Assembly (NCBI GenBank): GCA_016714025.1
Contig: JADJOB010000002.1
Coordinates: 789,501 to 853,500 of the forward strand
Length of the DNA stretch: 64,000 nucleotides
Direction of reading: 5' to 3'
Source of the DNA: Saprospiraceae bacterium
GTDB lineage: Bacteria; Bacteroidota; Bacteroidia; Chitinophagales; Saprospiraceae
Shown here in pieces: positions 18,014-25,996 of the stretch (positions within the stretch are counted from its first letter, which is position 1; every line of letters begins with the position of its first letter). The notes under the pieces were generated by a model that was given only the letters and a program-made list of their open reading frames with translations, did not search any database and was not told the origin of the DNA. A program made the translations under genes and the position numbers.

Positions 18014-20035
18014 TTAATTTTTAATTAATTTGGTATAGCCAACGACTGCACCGCGATCAGTAACAGCACTGGCCAGATAAATTCCTGCTGGAATTTTACT
18101 TAAGTCCACAGTAAATTCAAACAAACCCTTACCAAAATATTCTGGATTTAAAACTTGAATCGTTTTACCGTCATTGGTTTTTAAATCGAGTCGTATGCTG
18201 GTTTCTAACTGATTGTTTATTTTAAATGTGGTTAGTGTGTTTACTGGATTTGGATAATTGATCATGGAAATTTGAGGTCCATTTAATCCAATAATTCCAC
18301 CGCCACCTTTATTTACTGCACTCACAATTTTTCCACCGCATTCGCCATCTCCTGACCAGGGTGCTGCAAGATTTGGGAATGTATTTGAAAACAATGCATC
18401 GTTTTTCTCAACACCTGTTGTATAAGTCAACACGCCTACTAAATTGGGAGTCACTGGATTTGGTGAACCAGCAGTATAATCGTCATACCAGAGTCCGATA
18501 GCTGCTAATACAATTCCTGAAACGGCTTGCAATTCAATGCGGGTTACATCATCTTCCAATCGTCTTCCATTGGGAAAACCATCCATATTGGGTATAAACT
18601 CAATGTTTGTGTTTGCAAATTTCGGATCTGTTAATCCAAGAACACACGCTTGAACCAAACCCAGTGTGCTAAAGGCAGGATCGTTTCTTGGGGTGACGGG
18701 AACCGCCATATTTAATCGCAGCATATCCCCTCCGTTTGGAAGGAAATTGTGAATAAATGGTTTTCCTTCAGCAAGCGGATTTCCATTTTTTCCGGTTGCT
18801 AATTGATATGGTTTAAAATTTGGAACGCCGGTATGAAATGCAGGCCATAAGTCGACTGAACGTGCTTTTCCTTTACCAGGTAACAACAAGGTTCCAAAAA
18901 TAGCATCGTCCAATGCGGTTCCAGCAACTGCAGGATTTCCTTTTAAACCGTACAGTCCATCTTTACCATAACCAAAGTCAAATCCTTGTAATGAATTTCT
19001 TTGAATGCGCAATTTAGCCATCGCAGGTACGGCGCCACCAAACAGCGCATCATCCATGTACAGTGCTAATTCCGGATTGAAAAAGAAATTGTCCATTAAT
19101 GTATCGGCCAACTCTTGATAAGGTGTTAAAGAATTCCAATAGTCTTTATATCCAATTGGAATTACGGCTTCATTGGTCAAAGGCATACCCAATCTAGAAA
19201 CCTGAATCCAATCACCAGAGTGATTTTCTCCACCTGGAGTTAAGGTGCGGATCGCTTGTCTGCTGGCGGATGCCCAAACACCAATCACATAATCAGGATC
19301 TAAAATGGTACGAGGAGCAGCAGGTGCACCTGTTTTTAATAAGGTGCTGATTGGAATTTGAATCGCAATGGCACTCACATTTAAGCAGGCAATTCCATCT
19401 CGAGCTTTACCATTTTGACGTGGTAAATTTCCTAAATCGAATACGCCACCTAAATCCACAAAGAATGGATCATCGGTTGGTCCGCAAAACACGCGTTCGC
19501 CGGTGTTTGTGTTGCGGATTGCAGACTGCATAAGATTTAAATACGTAGTTCCTAAACCAACTCCTGACTCAATGGAGCGTGCACCAATATTATTGGGTGG
19601 CACCGGACCATTGTCGATTAAGGTAATAAAACTTAAACCTCCATCAATGCTGCGTTCAAGCGTGTAGGTAGTTTTTAAATTCTGCTTACCCAAACGGATG
19701 TTAAAAAAAGTAGTAGGATCCTCATTGACCTGTTTAAAAGTGAATCGGTAAGTGATTTCATCACCAGGCCTGGATGCATCATTGTCCACATGAATTTCGT
19801 AACGAATGTTTTGTCCAAAACTGTAATAGTTTGGACCACCGTGTGGAAATTGAAGCGGAACATAGGTAGCAATAATCGTAATCATATCCGGATTGTCCGG
19901 ACTCCGGAAAGCATACAAATCCACATTGTCGGCAAGTGGATCGTTTGCAATCAGTGGCGCTTCCCGATGGCTGGAAGCCATCAAAAGCGCAATAAACATG
20001 CTAAATAAGCTGGAAAGTACAATTTTTAATTTCAT
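18014..20035 (-). CDS. DUF4331 family secreted protein with T9SS sorting domain
   Basis: A 673-aa protein. A signal peptide covers about residues 1-21. The DUF4331 domain starts with the hallmark SSHREAPLIANDPLADNVDL and runs to about residue 550. The last 80 or so residues are a type A T9SS sorting domain (MINYPNPVNTLTTFKI, then YFGKGLFEFTVDL). DUF4331 proteins are exported and of unknown biochemical function. It is the first gene of a minus-strand group with a TPR lipoprotein and TonB receptor, and divergent from an ECF sigma/anti-sigma pair 89 bp away, which suggests sigma-dependent control. Confidence 0.9.
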   Translation of the reverse strand: MKLKIVLSSLFSMFIALLMASSHREAPLIANDPLADNVDLYAFRSPDNPDMITIIATYVPLQFPHGGPNYYSFGQNIRYEIHVDNDASRPGDEITYRFTFKQVNEDPTTFFNIRLGKQNLKTTYTLERSIDGGLSFITLIDNGPVPPNNIGARSIESGVGLGTTYLNLMQSAIRNTNTGERVFCGPTDDPFFVDLGGVFDLGNLPRQNGKARDGIACLNVSAIAIQIPISTLLKTGAPAAPRTILDPDYVIGVWASASRQAIRTLTPGGENHSGDWIQVSRLGMPLTNEAVIPIGYKDYWNSLTPYQELADTLMDNFFFNPELALYMDDALFGGAVPAMAKLRIQRNSLQGFDFGYGKDGLYGLKGNPAVAGTALDDAIFGTLLLPGKGKARSVDLWPAFHTGVPNFKPYQLATGKNGNPLAEGKPFIHNFLPNGGDMLRLNMAVPVTPRNDPAFSTLGLVQACVLGLTDPKFANTNIEFIPNMDGFPNGRRLEDDVTRIELQAVSGIVLAAIGLWYDDYTAGSPNPVTPNLVGVLTYTTGVEKNDALFSNTFPNLAAPWSGDGECGGKIVSAVNKGGGGIIGLNGPQISMINYPNPVNTLTTFKINNQLETSIRLDLKTNDGKTIQVLNPEYFGKGLFEFTVDLSKIPAGIYLASAVTDRGAVVGYTKLIKN

Positions 20036-20055
20036 AATTAATGATTTTACTTAGT

Positions 20056-20063
20056 TACGTTTG
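20056..20063 (+). promoter_or_regulatory. Possible -7 element TACGTTTG in the divergent region
   Basis: Matches TAnnTTTG on the plus strand, 62 bp before the sigma-factor start. No clear -33 partner is seen. I found no TAnnTTTG match on the minus strand for the DUF4331 gene, which is compatible with an alternative sigma factor there. Confidence 0.3.
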
Positions 20064-20124
20064 GAGTATGCGTTTTGGATTTCGTTTATGTAAATTCTTT
20101 TTATAAATTATCTTAGCCAATCAT

Positions 20125-20688
20125 TTGGCAACAACAGAACAGATACGGACCCAATTTTTAGAACTTCGCAAAGGCCCACCGGAGCGGGCTATAAAATTTT
20201 TAATGGATCAGTATGGCGATACCTTATATGGAATTGTCTTAAAAATTGTTCGTGAGCAACATTTGGCTGAGGAAGCGATACAAGAGGGATTTGTTAAAGT
20301 ATGGAAGAATCTGTCTGAATATCAATCTGAAAAAGCTTCATTATTTACCTGGATGTTGACTATAGTCAGAAACACAGCACTGGATTTATTAAGACAAGAA
20401 AATCGGCATAAAAACCAAAATCTGGATCCGGGCGTATATGATAGTATAAATCACAGTGTGGAATCACAGATTTCGGATATTGGTTTGATGAATAAAGTCA
20501 ATAAGCTGGATTCAAAATATAAGGAATTGATTGAATTAATATATATACAAGGTTATACACAACAAGAAGCAGCAGATCATCTGCAAATGCCATTAGGAAC
20601 TGTTAAAACACGGATCAATGCAGCAATTAAAATGTTGCGTACGATGTTAGCAACTTTTTTCATTTTATTAATGAATGTTTTTAAATGA
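20125..20688 (+). CDS. ECF-type RNA polymerase sigma factor
   Basis: A 187-aa sigma-70 family protein. Region 2 lies at about residues 20-90 (DQYGDTLYGIVLKIVREQHL, FVKVWKNLSEY, ASLFTWMLTIVRNTALDLLR). Region 4 lies at about 125-180 (ELIELIYIQGYTQQEAADHL, PLGTVKTRINAAIKML). The frame opens at a TTG at 20125; no in-frame ATG lies between it and an upstream stop, so TTG is the likely start. The stop overlaps the next gene by 4 bp (ATGA). The RskA-like partner suggests an anti-sigma-controlled regulon that may include the divergent DUF4331 genes. Confidence 0.9.
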   Translation: MATTEQIRTQFLELRKGPPERAIKFLMDQYGDTLYGIVLKIVREQHLAEEAIQEGFVKVWKNLSEYQSEKASLFTWMLTIVRNTALDLLRQENRHKNQNLDPGVYDSINHSVESQISDIGLMNKVNKLDSKYKELIELIYIQGYTQQEAADHLQMPLGTVKTRINAAIKMLRTMLATFFILLMNVFK

Positions 20689-21476
20689 ATCAAAAGATTA
20701 ACATACAAGAAATCAAGGATTCCGGAATTCTGGAGCAATTTGCATTGGGATTAACAGATGCCAAACAAAATGTAGAAATAAACAGTTGGTTAGCAGCATC
20801 GCCGGAATTGCAATCAGAATTAATTGAAATTCAAAATAGTTTGGAAGTTTTTGCATCCCAGTATGCAGTTCCGGTTCCAGATCGAATTAAAACCAATATC
20901 ATCCAACGCATAGAACAAGAATCAAAATTACTGGATCTTAAAAAGAGTTACCGCAGCATGTTGTATCGAGGCATAGCCGCTGTAGCCATTCCTTTTATTA
21001 TTATTTCTTCTTATTTATGGATGAACTATCAATCCAGCCAAACAGCAGTTTTGCAATTAAACCAAAAATTAACTGAGCAAACGGCATTGCATCTGCAGGA
21101 TAGTTTGAATTTAATAGATTGCAACAGTCGTCTGGATGTATTGCGAAATAAGGATGCTAAGAAAATATTGTTAAAAGGCACACCTGTTTCACCTCAATCA
21201 TTTGCTGCGATTTATTATGATACCATCGCACATAAATCGTATTTGGATGTATCGGATTTACCAAAGCCTCCTACTCAGAAGCAATATCAATTATGGGCTA
21301 TCGTTGCTGGAAAACCGGTAGATTTAGGTGTATTTGATCTGGACCAAAAACAAATTGCATTTAAAGAAATTGAATTTATAAAAGAAGCGCAGGCTTTTGC
21401 AATTACCCTTGAGCCGTCAGGCGGGGTAGCATCTCCAACGATGGATCAGATGTATGTTGTGGGAGCGGTTGATTAA
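20685..21476 (+). CDS. Anti-sigma factor, RskA type
   Basis: A 263-aa single-pass membrane protein. A cytoplasmic N-terminal sigma-binding region covers about 1-95, and one transmembrane helix lies at about 96-113 (AAVAIPFIIISSYLW). The periplasmic RskA domain lies at about 140-263 (SFAAIYYDTIAHKSYLDVSD, KQYQLWAIVAGKPVDLGVF, FAITLEPSGGVASPT). Such proteins hold their ECF sigma factor until proteolysis or another signal releases it. It is translationally coupled to the sigma gene. Confidence 0.9.
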   Translation: MNQKINIQEIKDSGILEQFALGLTDAKQNVEINSWLAASPELQSELIEIQNSLEVFASQYAVPVPDRIKTNIIQRIEQESKLLDLKKSYRSMLYRGIAAVAIPFIIISSYLWMNYQSSQTAVLQLNQKLTEQTALHLQDSLNLIDCNSRLDVLRNKDAKKILLKGTPVSPQSFAAIYYDTIAHKSYLDVSDLPKPPTQKQYQLWAIVAGKPVDLGVFDLDQKQIAFKEIEFIKEAQAFAITLEPSGGVASPTMDQMYVVGAVD

Positions 21477-21477
21477 T

Positions 21478-21560
21478 TATAAATTACGGATTACGAATTA
21501 CGAATTGCGGATTATGGGAAAGTAGCGTACATCCCGCGTACTCGCGGGACGAATTATGGG
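21478..21560. repeat. Word repeats and GC-rich hairpin after the sigma operon
   Basis: Begins with ATTACGAATT-type words (21482-21512), the same word family as at 57250-57360. It then holds a GC-rich 7-bp hairpin (21532-21549, TCCCGCG and CGCGGGA around TACT) that could end the sigma/anti-sigma transcript. No U-run follows. Confidence 0.45.
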
Positions 21561-21599
21561 AGCGTAGTTTATATAAACTAAATTTAATACTCAAATAAT

Positions 21600-21955
21600 A
21601 TTTTTCCTTCATTGAAAATTGCTCATTGAGCATTGCTCATTGAAAATTAAAATCAAGCTTTGAAGAAATAATGCTTAATATTCAATGTTCAATTTTCAAT
21701 GATTAATGGAGGAATGCTTAAAATTTAATATTGAACATTAAAATCATGTTTTGAAGAAATAATGCTCAATGTTCAATGCTCAATGTTTAATGGAAGAATG
21801 TTTAATTTTCTCATTGAAAATTAAAATCATCCTTTGAAGAAATAATGCTCAATGTTCAATATTCAATGTTCAATGACGAAAAGAGGAATATTGAAAATTC
21901 TTCAAAAAAGAATGCTCAATGACTCCTTAAGAATCATTGAGCATTACTAATTGAA
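21600..21955. repeat. Tandem AATGCTCAATG / ATTGAAAATT repeat island
   Basis: Three copies of an imperfect unit, marked by TTAAAATCA at 21647, 21738 and 21821 (periods 91 and 83 bp). Each is followed by a GAAGAAATAATGC block and a variable number of AATGTTCAATG words, together with the inverted words CATTGAAAATT and CTCATTGAGCATT. It lies between convergent genes (21476 and 21971). Confidence 0.8.
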
Positions 21956-21970
21956 TTTGTGGGTGGATCT

Positions 21971-22486
21971 TTATTTTCCTTCGCTTGCTGGTGCTGCTTC
22001 TGGCATTGGCATGGCCATAACCGGGGTCATGGAATCAAATTGAATTTGCCAGCCATTTCCTTTCTTTTTTAATACGGCCATTCCGGTTGCTTTGCCACCC
22101 ATTTGTTGACCTTTAATCACAATATCAGCATCTGAATCCCAGGTAATGATTGCGATTTCCGGAGTTACCATACGGGAAGAAGTAAGTTGATAGGTAAATT
22201 TTGGAGTACCATCCACCATGCCATCAAACATTTTCCAGGATGCTTCCAGGTTTTTAATACCCATGATCAACATGCCGTCTGGACCAATTTCTCCTGCCTG
22301 CCGATCGTAAATGTTTTTTAATGCTTTATAATCGTGTTTTTCATAAAGCGTGTAAACATCTTTTAGAAAAGTTTCAAAAGTTGTTTTGTTCTCCATGGGC
22401 AATTTAGCAGGTTTAGCTTGTGCTGAGATCCAACTGGCTGTAAACAGAAACCCGAATACAAACAAGGCTGTAATTAAATTTTTCAT
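21971..22486 (-). CDS. Exported SnoaL-like / NTF2-fold protein (DUF4440-like)
   Basis: A 171-aa protein with a signal peptide (about residues 1-23, MKNLITALFVFGFLFTASW). A cystatin/NTF2-like fold follows, typical of DUF4440/SnoaL-like proteins: the helix TFETFLKDVYTLYEKHDYKA, a MIMGIKNLEASWKMF segment, and strands ending GNGWQIQFDSMTPV. A short Ala/Pro-rich tail ends in SEGK. The fold can bind small ligands or act as an enzyme; no specific function can be read. It has its own promoter and is monocistronic. Confidence 0.75.
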   Translation of the reverse strand: MKNLITALFVFGFLFTASWISAQAKPAKLPMENKTTFETFLKDVYTLYEKHDYKALKNIYDRQAGEIGPDGMLIMGIKNLEASWKMFDGMVDGTPKFTYQLTSSRMVTPEIAIITWDSDADIVIKGQQMGGKATGMAVLKKKGNGWQIQFDSMTPVMAMPMPEAAPASEGK

Positions 22487-22548
22487 ACGTTTTTTTTAAA
22501 AATTATTTATTGTTATTAATTTGTTTCTAAGGATTATTTAAACGGATT

Positions 22549-22556
22549 CAAATATA
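22549..22556 (-). promoter_or_regulatory. -7 element TATATTTG for the SnoaL-like gene
   Basis: A minus-strand match to TAnnTTTG, 62 bp upstream of the start codon at 22486. Confidence 0.4.
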
Positions 22557-22685
22557 GATAAAATTGAATTAACTGTGATTCATTTCAGAATCGTCATTTT
22601 GTGATTCCATTTTTCATTTAGAATTGAATCTGTTTTAAATGCATTTTTTTATAATTAATCAGAAATGAACGCGCTGTTCTAATTA

Positions 22686-22856
22686 TTAAAAATTGGATGC
22701 CCATTCAGAGTATTTATGTTCAGTTTGCAATAACTCTATTGCTAATTTTTCAACCAAATCCAATGCCGGATTTGTTATATATAATAGCAAAAGACTTAAG
22801 GCAATTGCCAATCCAATAAGACTCATTAGCTGAACGATTGATTTTCTCATTTTCAT
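22686..22856 (-). CDS. Small single-pass membrane protein
   Basis: The frame opens with an ATG ending at 22880, but a good -7 element (TACCTTTG) covers that codon. I therefore prefer the ATG ending at 22856 (MKMRKSIVQL), giving about 56 aa. It has a basic N-terminus, one hydrophobic helix (LMSLIGLAIALSLLLLYI) and an acidic amphipathic C-terminal helix ending SEWASNF. No family recognised. It is divergent from the histidine kinase at 22996 and could be co-regulated with it. Confidence 0.5.
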   Translation of the reverse strand: MKMRKSIVQLMSLIGLAIALSLLLLYITNPALDLVEKLAIELLQTEHKYSEWASNF

Positions 22857-22877
22857 TTTTGTTTTATTTTGATAGAT

Positions 22878-22885
22878 CAAAGGTA
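22878..22885 (-). promoter_or_regulatory. -7 element TACCTTTG for the small membrane protein
   Basis: A full TAnnTTTG match on the minus strand. It overlaps the first possible ATG and so favours the downstream start at 22856. Confidence 0.45.
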
Positions 22886-22931
22886 GGGCCGTTAACTACC
22901 ATAAGAAATCCGTATGAATTCGTAATTTGAC

Positions 22932-22947
22932 TACGCAGATTTGCGTA
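22932..22947. promoter_or_regulatory. 16-bp palindrome TACGCAGATTTGCGTA
   Basis: Perfect 6-bp arms around GATT, 48 bp before the histidine kinase start and just upstream of a near-consensus -7 element (TATATTTT, 22963-22970). Similar palindromes lie upstream of the BNR protein (25923) and cytochrome c (60582). Candidate operator of the NarL-type regulator at 24948; the alternative is a decayed copy of the CGCAGATTTTCG repeat family. Confidence 0.4.
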
Positions 22948-22995
22948 TTATTTCAGTAATTCTATATTTTTACAAGATCTGAAATAGGATGTCTG

Positions 22996-24951
22996 ATGGA
23001 TAGAAGGAATATTTGGACTTTCTTACTTGCTTTAGGAGTGCTCGGTACCAGTTGTTTAGTGGCTGCACAAACACCCACAACAGATAGCATTCGACAAAAA
23101 CTGGCTGTAGAAACAGATCCGGCGAGCCAAACCAGGTATTATTACCTGATTGCGAAAGAGTTGTTGGAAAAGCACTTTGATCAGGCTGCATTCTATACAG
23201 ATAGCCTCGAGCGGTATGCCCAACATTCAAAAAGTCAGGCCAGCAAAGCATATGTCCTCAATTTTAAAGGACTGATAGCCAAGGAATCCGGAAAATTACA
23301 AGAAGCATTGGACTTGTTTTATCAGGATTATCAAATACGCCAACATGATCCGGATGTTCATACGCTTGCCATTACCTGCAATAATTTGGGTGGCACCTAC
23401 GCAGAAATGTATAAGTCGGATTCGGCGATTCACTATTATTTAAAATCTCTCAAGATTTTTGAAGACCTGAAAGAATACAGCAACCTCGCATCGGCATACA
23501 GCAACATTGGAAATCTCTACAACGATCAAAAAATTCACGATAAGGCCATCAACTATCTGGAAAAAGCTTTGGCCATCCGACTGGAGCACGGAGAAGAAAA
23601 AAAGTGTATGTTCACCTACAACAATCTGGCGGTAGCCTATGGCACCAGCGAAGGGGATGATGCACATAATTTGTCAAAAGCATTGGAATATTCAAATAAG
23701 GGGATTGAAATTGCATTGAAATATAAAAACAATTATGTTGCAGGAGTCATTGATGGAGGAATCTGCCACATTTTATTGGAGAAAGGAAAATATCAGGAAG
23801 CCATTCCGCATTGTGAGCAATCTATTAAATTATTAACGGAGGCCAATCGGTTGGTAAATTTAGTCTTTCCGTATGTCAATCTCGCATCAGTTTATAACCG
23901 GTTGAATCAACCCCAAAAAGCACTTGATTTTGCAATGAAAGGCTATGCCATCATGGAAGAAAAAAAATTGCTGGATCCCATGGAAGTGTATTTGGAAGAA
24001 ATTGGAACCGCCCATGAAAAACTGGGAAATCATAAAGAAGCATTGGTTTGGTTTAAAAAATTTATGAAACTGGATGATTCTTTATTTCGTTCTGAAAACG
24101 TAAGAAGCCTTGCTGATGTTGAAACAAAATATCAAGCTGAAAAAAAGGAAAAAGAACTAATAATTGAACGTGAAAAAAATTTTAAGAAAACCAGTTGGTT
24201 AATTGGTTTTGGAATATTTCTGATCGCGTTTATGGTAATTACATTTTTATTATATAAACGCTATCAATACAAACAAGATCAAAAATTGCAACAAGCAGTG
24301 ATTGCAGAACAGCAATTGGGATTAAATGCAGTCATTGAAGCACAAGAAGCAGAGCGAAAGCGAATAGCAAAAGATTTGCACGATGGTATTGTTCAGGAAT
24401 TGGTTGCCACTAAATTGGGTTTTGATGCCATGCATAATTCAATTCAACATTTGGATGAAACACATTCCGTTAAGATAAAAGACTTGAGCAATCAATTGAA
24501 TGAAGCCTGTACCGAGCTTCGCAACATTTCACATGTCATGTTGCCGCCTACTCTTGAAACAAAGGGTTTAGTACCCAGCCTGGAATTATTATTGCGAAAT
24601 TCAATCAATCAGGCCGGCATTCAAAGTGAATTTGAGCATTTTGATATTCCAGTTAAACTGGATGAGAAAATTGAATTGGGTTTGTACCGCATTGCCCAGG
24701 AATTATTAAATAATATACTAAAACATGCAAAAGCTCATAAGATTGTAATGCAATTATACCACGCAGGCAATTTTTTAATTTTAAGAGTGGAGGACGATGG
24801 CGTAGGATTTGATTTTAATGAAGCGAAACATTCCGGCAGCATGGGTTTATTAAATATTTTAAGCAGGGTTCGTACAATGGGTGGTAATTATTTCTCTGAA
24901 AAAGGCGATCTCCATGGAACCGTTTCAACCGTAAGAATTCCTATTGGATGA
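22996..24951 (+). CDS. TPR-fused sensor histidine kinase (HisKA_3 type)
   Basis: A 651-aa kinase. A signal-like N-terminus (1-25) is followed by about seven TPR repeats (30-360, for example YNNLAVAYGTSEGDDAHNLS). A short coiled coil precedes a transmembrane helix at about 396-418 (WLIGFGIFLIAFMVITFLLY). The dimerisation/phosphoacceptor helix contains RKRIAKDLHDGIVQ with His462, and a HATPase domain covers about 540-651 (NNILKHAKAHKIV, EDDGVGFDF, GSMGLLNILSR). The TPR part probably senses a partner in the periplasm. The stop overlaps the response regulator start by 4 bp, giving a clear cognate pair. Confidence 0.93.
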   Translation: MDRRNIWTFLLALGVLGTSCLVAAQTPTTDSIRQKLAVETDPASQTRYYYLIAKELLEKHFDQAAFYTDSLERYAQHSKSQASKAYVLNFKGLIAKESGKLQEALDLFYQDYQIRQHDPDVHTLAITCNNLGGTYAEMYKSDSAIHYYLKSLKIFEDLKEYSNLASAYSNIGNLYNDQKIHDKAINYLEKALAIRLEHGEEKKCMFTYNNLAVAYGTSEGDDAHNLSKALEYSNKGIEIALKYKNNYVAGVIDGGICHILLEKGKYQEAIPHCEQSIKLLTEANRLVNLVFPYVNLASVYNRLNQPQKALDFAMKGYAIMEEKKLLDPMEVYLEEIGTAHEKLGNHKEALVWFKKFMKLDDSLFRSENVRSLADVETKYQAEKKEKELIIEREKNFKKTSWLIGFGIFLIAFMVITFLLYKRYQYKQDQKLQQAVIAEQQLGLNAVIEAQEAERKRIAKDLHDGIVQELVATKLGFDAMHNSIQHLDETHSVKIKDLSNQLNEACTELRNISHVMLPPTLETKGLVPSLELLLRNSINQAGIQSEFEHFDIPVKLDEKIELGLYRIAQELLNNILKHAKAHKIVMQLYHAGNFLILRVEDDGVGFDFNEAKHSGSMGLLNILSRVRTMGGNYFSEKGDLHGTVSTVRIPIG

Positions 24952-25580
24952 GTGTAAAAATTATTTTAGCAGATGACCATCATTTGGTGCGGCAAGGATT
25001 TAGATCGTTGCTATCCGGACATGCAGGATTTGAAATCTTAGCCGAAGCAGCCAATGGAAAGGAACTTATTGCTTTATTAGACCGTGGGCTTCAGCCAGAC
25101 ATAGTGCTTATGGATGTTGAAATGCCTGAATTAAATGGAATTGAAGCATGCCGCATTTTAAACAGAGACCATCCTGCCATCCGTGTCCTGATGATCAGCA
25201 TGCTTAATGATAAGGATGTAATTCAAGAAGCTGTTGATGCAGGAGCTAAAGCTTATTTATTTAAGAATACATCCATTGAGGAACTTTCACAAGCCATTCA
25301 ACAAGTTATGAATGGTTCGAATTATTTTGGAAAAGAAATTGCTTTGGCTATGCTGGGAAAAAGCAAAAAAGAAGATGCCTTTGCTTTATCTCAATTGAGC
25401 GATCGGGAAATAGAAATATTAAAGTTGATAGCTGAAGGATTTTCAAGTACAGAAATTGGCTCCAAATTATTTATCAGTCCGAGAACAGTTGATACGCACC
25501 GTAACAATCTTATCCAAAAATTAAAGGTCAATGGAATTGCAGGATTAATCCGTTTGGCTATCCAGAATAAAATTATCTAA
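24948..25580 (+). CDS. NarL/FixJ-family response regulator, partner of the 22996 kinase
   Basis: A 210-aa regulator. The receiver domain has the acidic pair D9/D10, phosphoacceptor D56 in IVLMDVEMP, and Lys in YLFKNTS. The LuxR helix-turn-helix covers about 145-210 (LSDREIEILKLIAEGFSSTE, RTVDTHRNNLIQKL). It is translationally coupled (ATGA) to the kinase. NarL-family regulators bind inverted heptamers, so the palindromes at 22932, 25923 and 60582 are candidate targets (inference). Confidence 0.94.
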   Translation: MSVKIILADDHHLVRQGFRSLLSGHAGFEILAEAANGKELIALLDRGLQPDIVLMDVEMPELNGIEACRILNRDHPAIRVLMISMLNDKDVIQEAVDAGAKAYLFKNTSIEELSQAIQQVMNGSNYFGKEIALAMLGKSKKEDAFALSQLSDREIEILKLIAEGFSSTEIGSKLFISPRTVDTHRNNLIQKLKVNGIAGLIRLAIQNKII

Positions 25581-25584
25581 AATA

Positions 25585-25870
25585 AAAATATCTTCTGCGA
25601 AAATCTGCGAGATCTGCGGGCGATTTTTTTCTTGATACTGATAACTATTGCATATGAAGATTATAAAATGTTATCTGCGAAAATCCATTTTACCAAGGAG
25701 CATGAAATTCTGTCCCGCAGATTACGCAGATTAACGCAGAGAAAAAAAATTACTTCTGTAAAAATCCATCTTACCAAGGAGCATGAAATTCTGTCCCGCA
25801 GATTACGCAGATTGACGCAGAGAAGAAAAAATTACTTCTGCGAAAATCTGCGAGATCTGCGGGAGATTCT
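25585..25870. repeat. CGCAGATT-type repeat island
   Basis: The same word string (CTGCGAAAATCTGCGAG and GATCTGCGGG) stands at both ends (25588-25615 and 25835-25862). Between them are two 80-bp copies marked by CCAAGGAGCATG (25694 and 25774), each carrying the inverted words CCCGCAGATTACGCAGATT. The open frame 25632-25877 simply translates this repeat. Located between co-directional genes. Confidence 0.85.
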
Positions 25871-25922
25871 ACTTTAAGTTGAAAAAAATAGATAAATCCT
25901 TTCTCCTATGGCAATATATTAA

Positions 25923-25938
25923 TACGAAGTCTTTCGTA
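25923..25938. promoter_or_regulatory. 16-bp palindrome TACGAAGTCTTTCGTA
   Basis: Perfect 6-bp arms around GTCT, 58 bp before the BNR-protein start. It shares 12 of 16 positions with both other palindromes (22932 and 60582). Candidate response-regulator site. Confidence 0.35.
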
Positions 25939-25996
25939 ATAAATGTTTTTTCCTTATCTTGAGCCCCATTAGAAAAACCATCTTTATTTTTACAAC

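Noticed and set aside
25632..25877. 81-aa open frame
   Set aside because: It is a direct translation of the CGCAGATT repeat island with duplicated peptide blocks.
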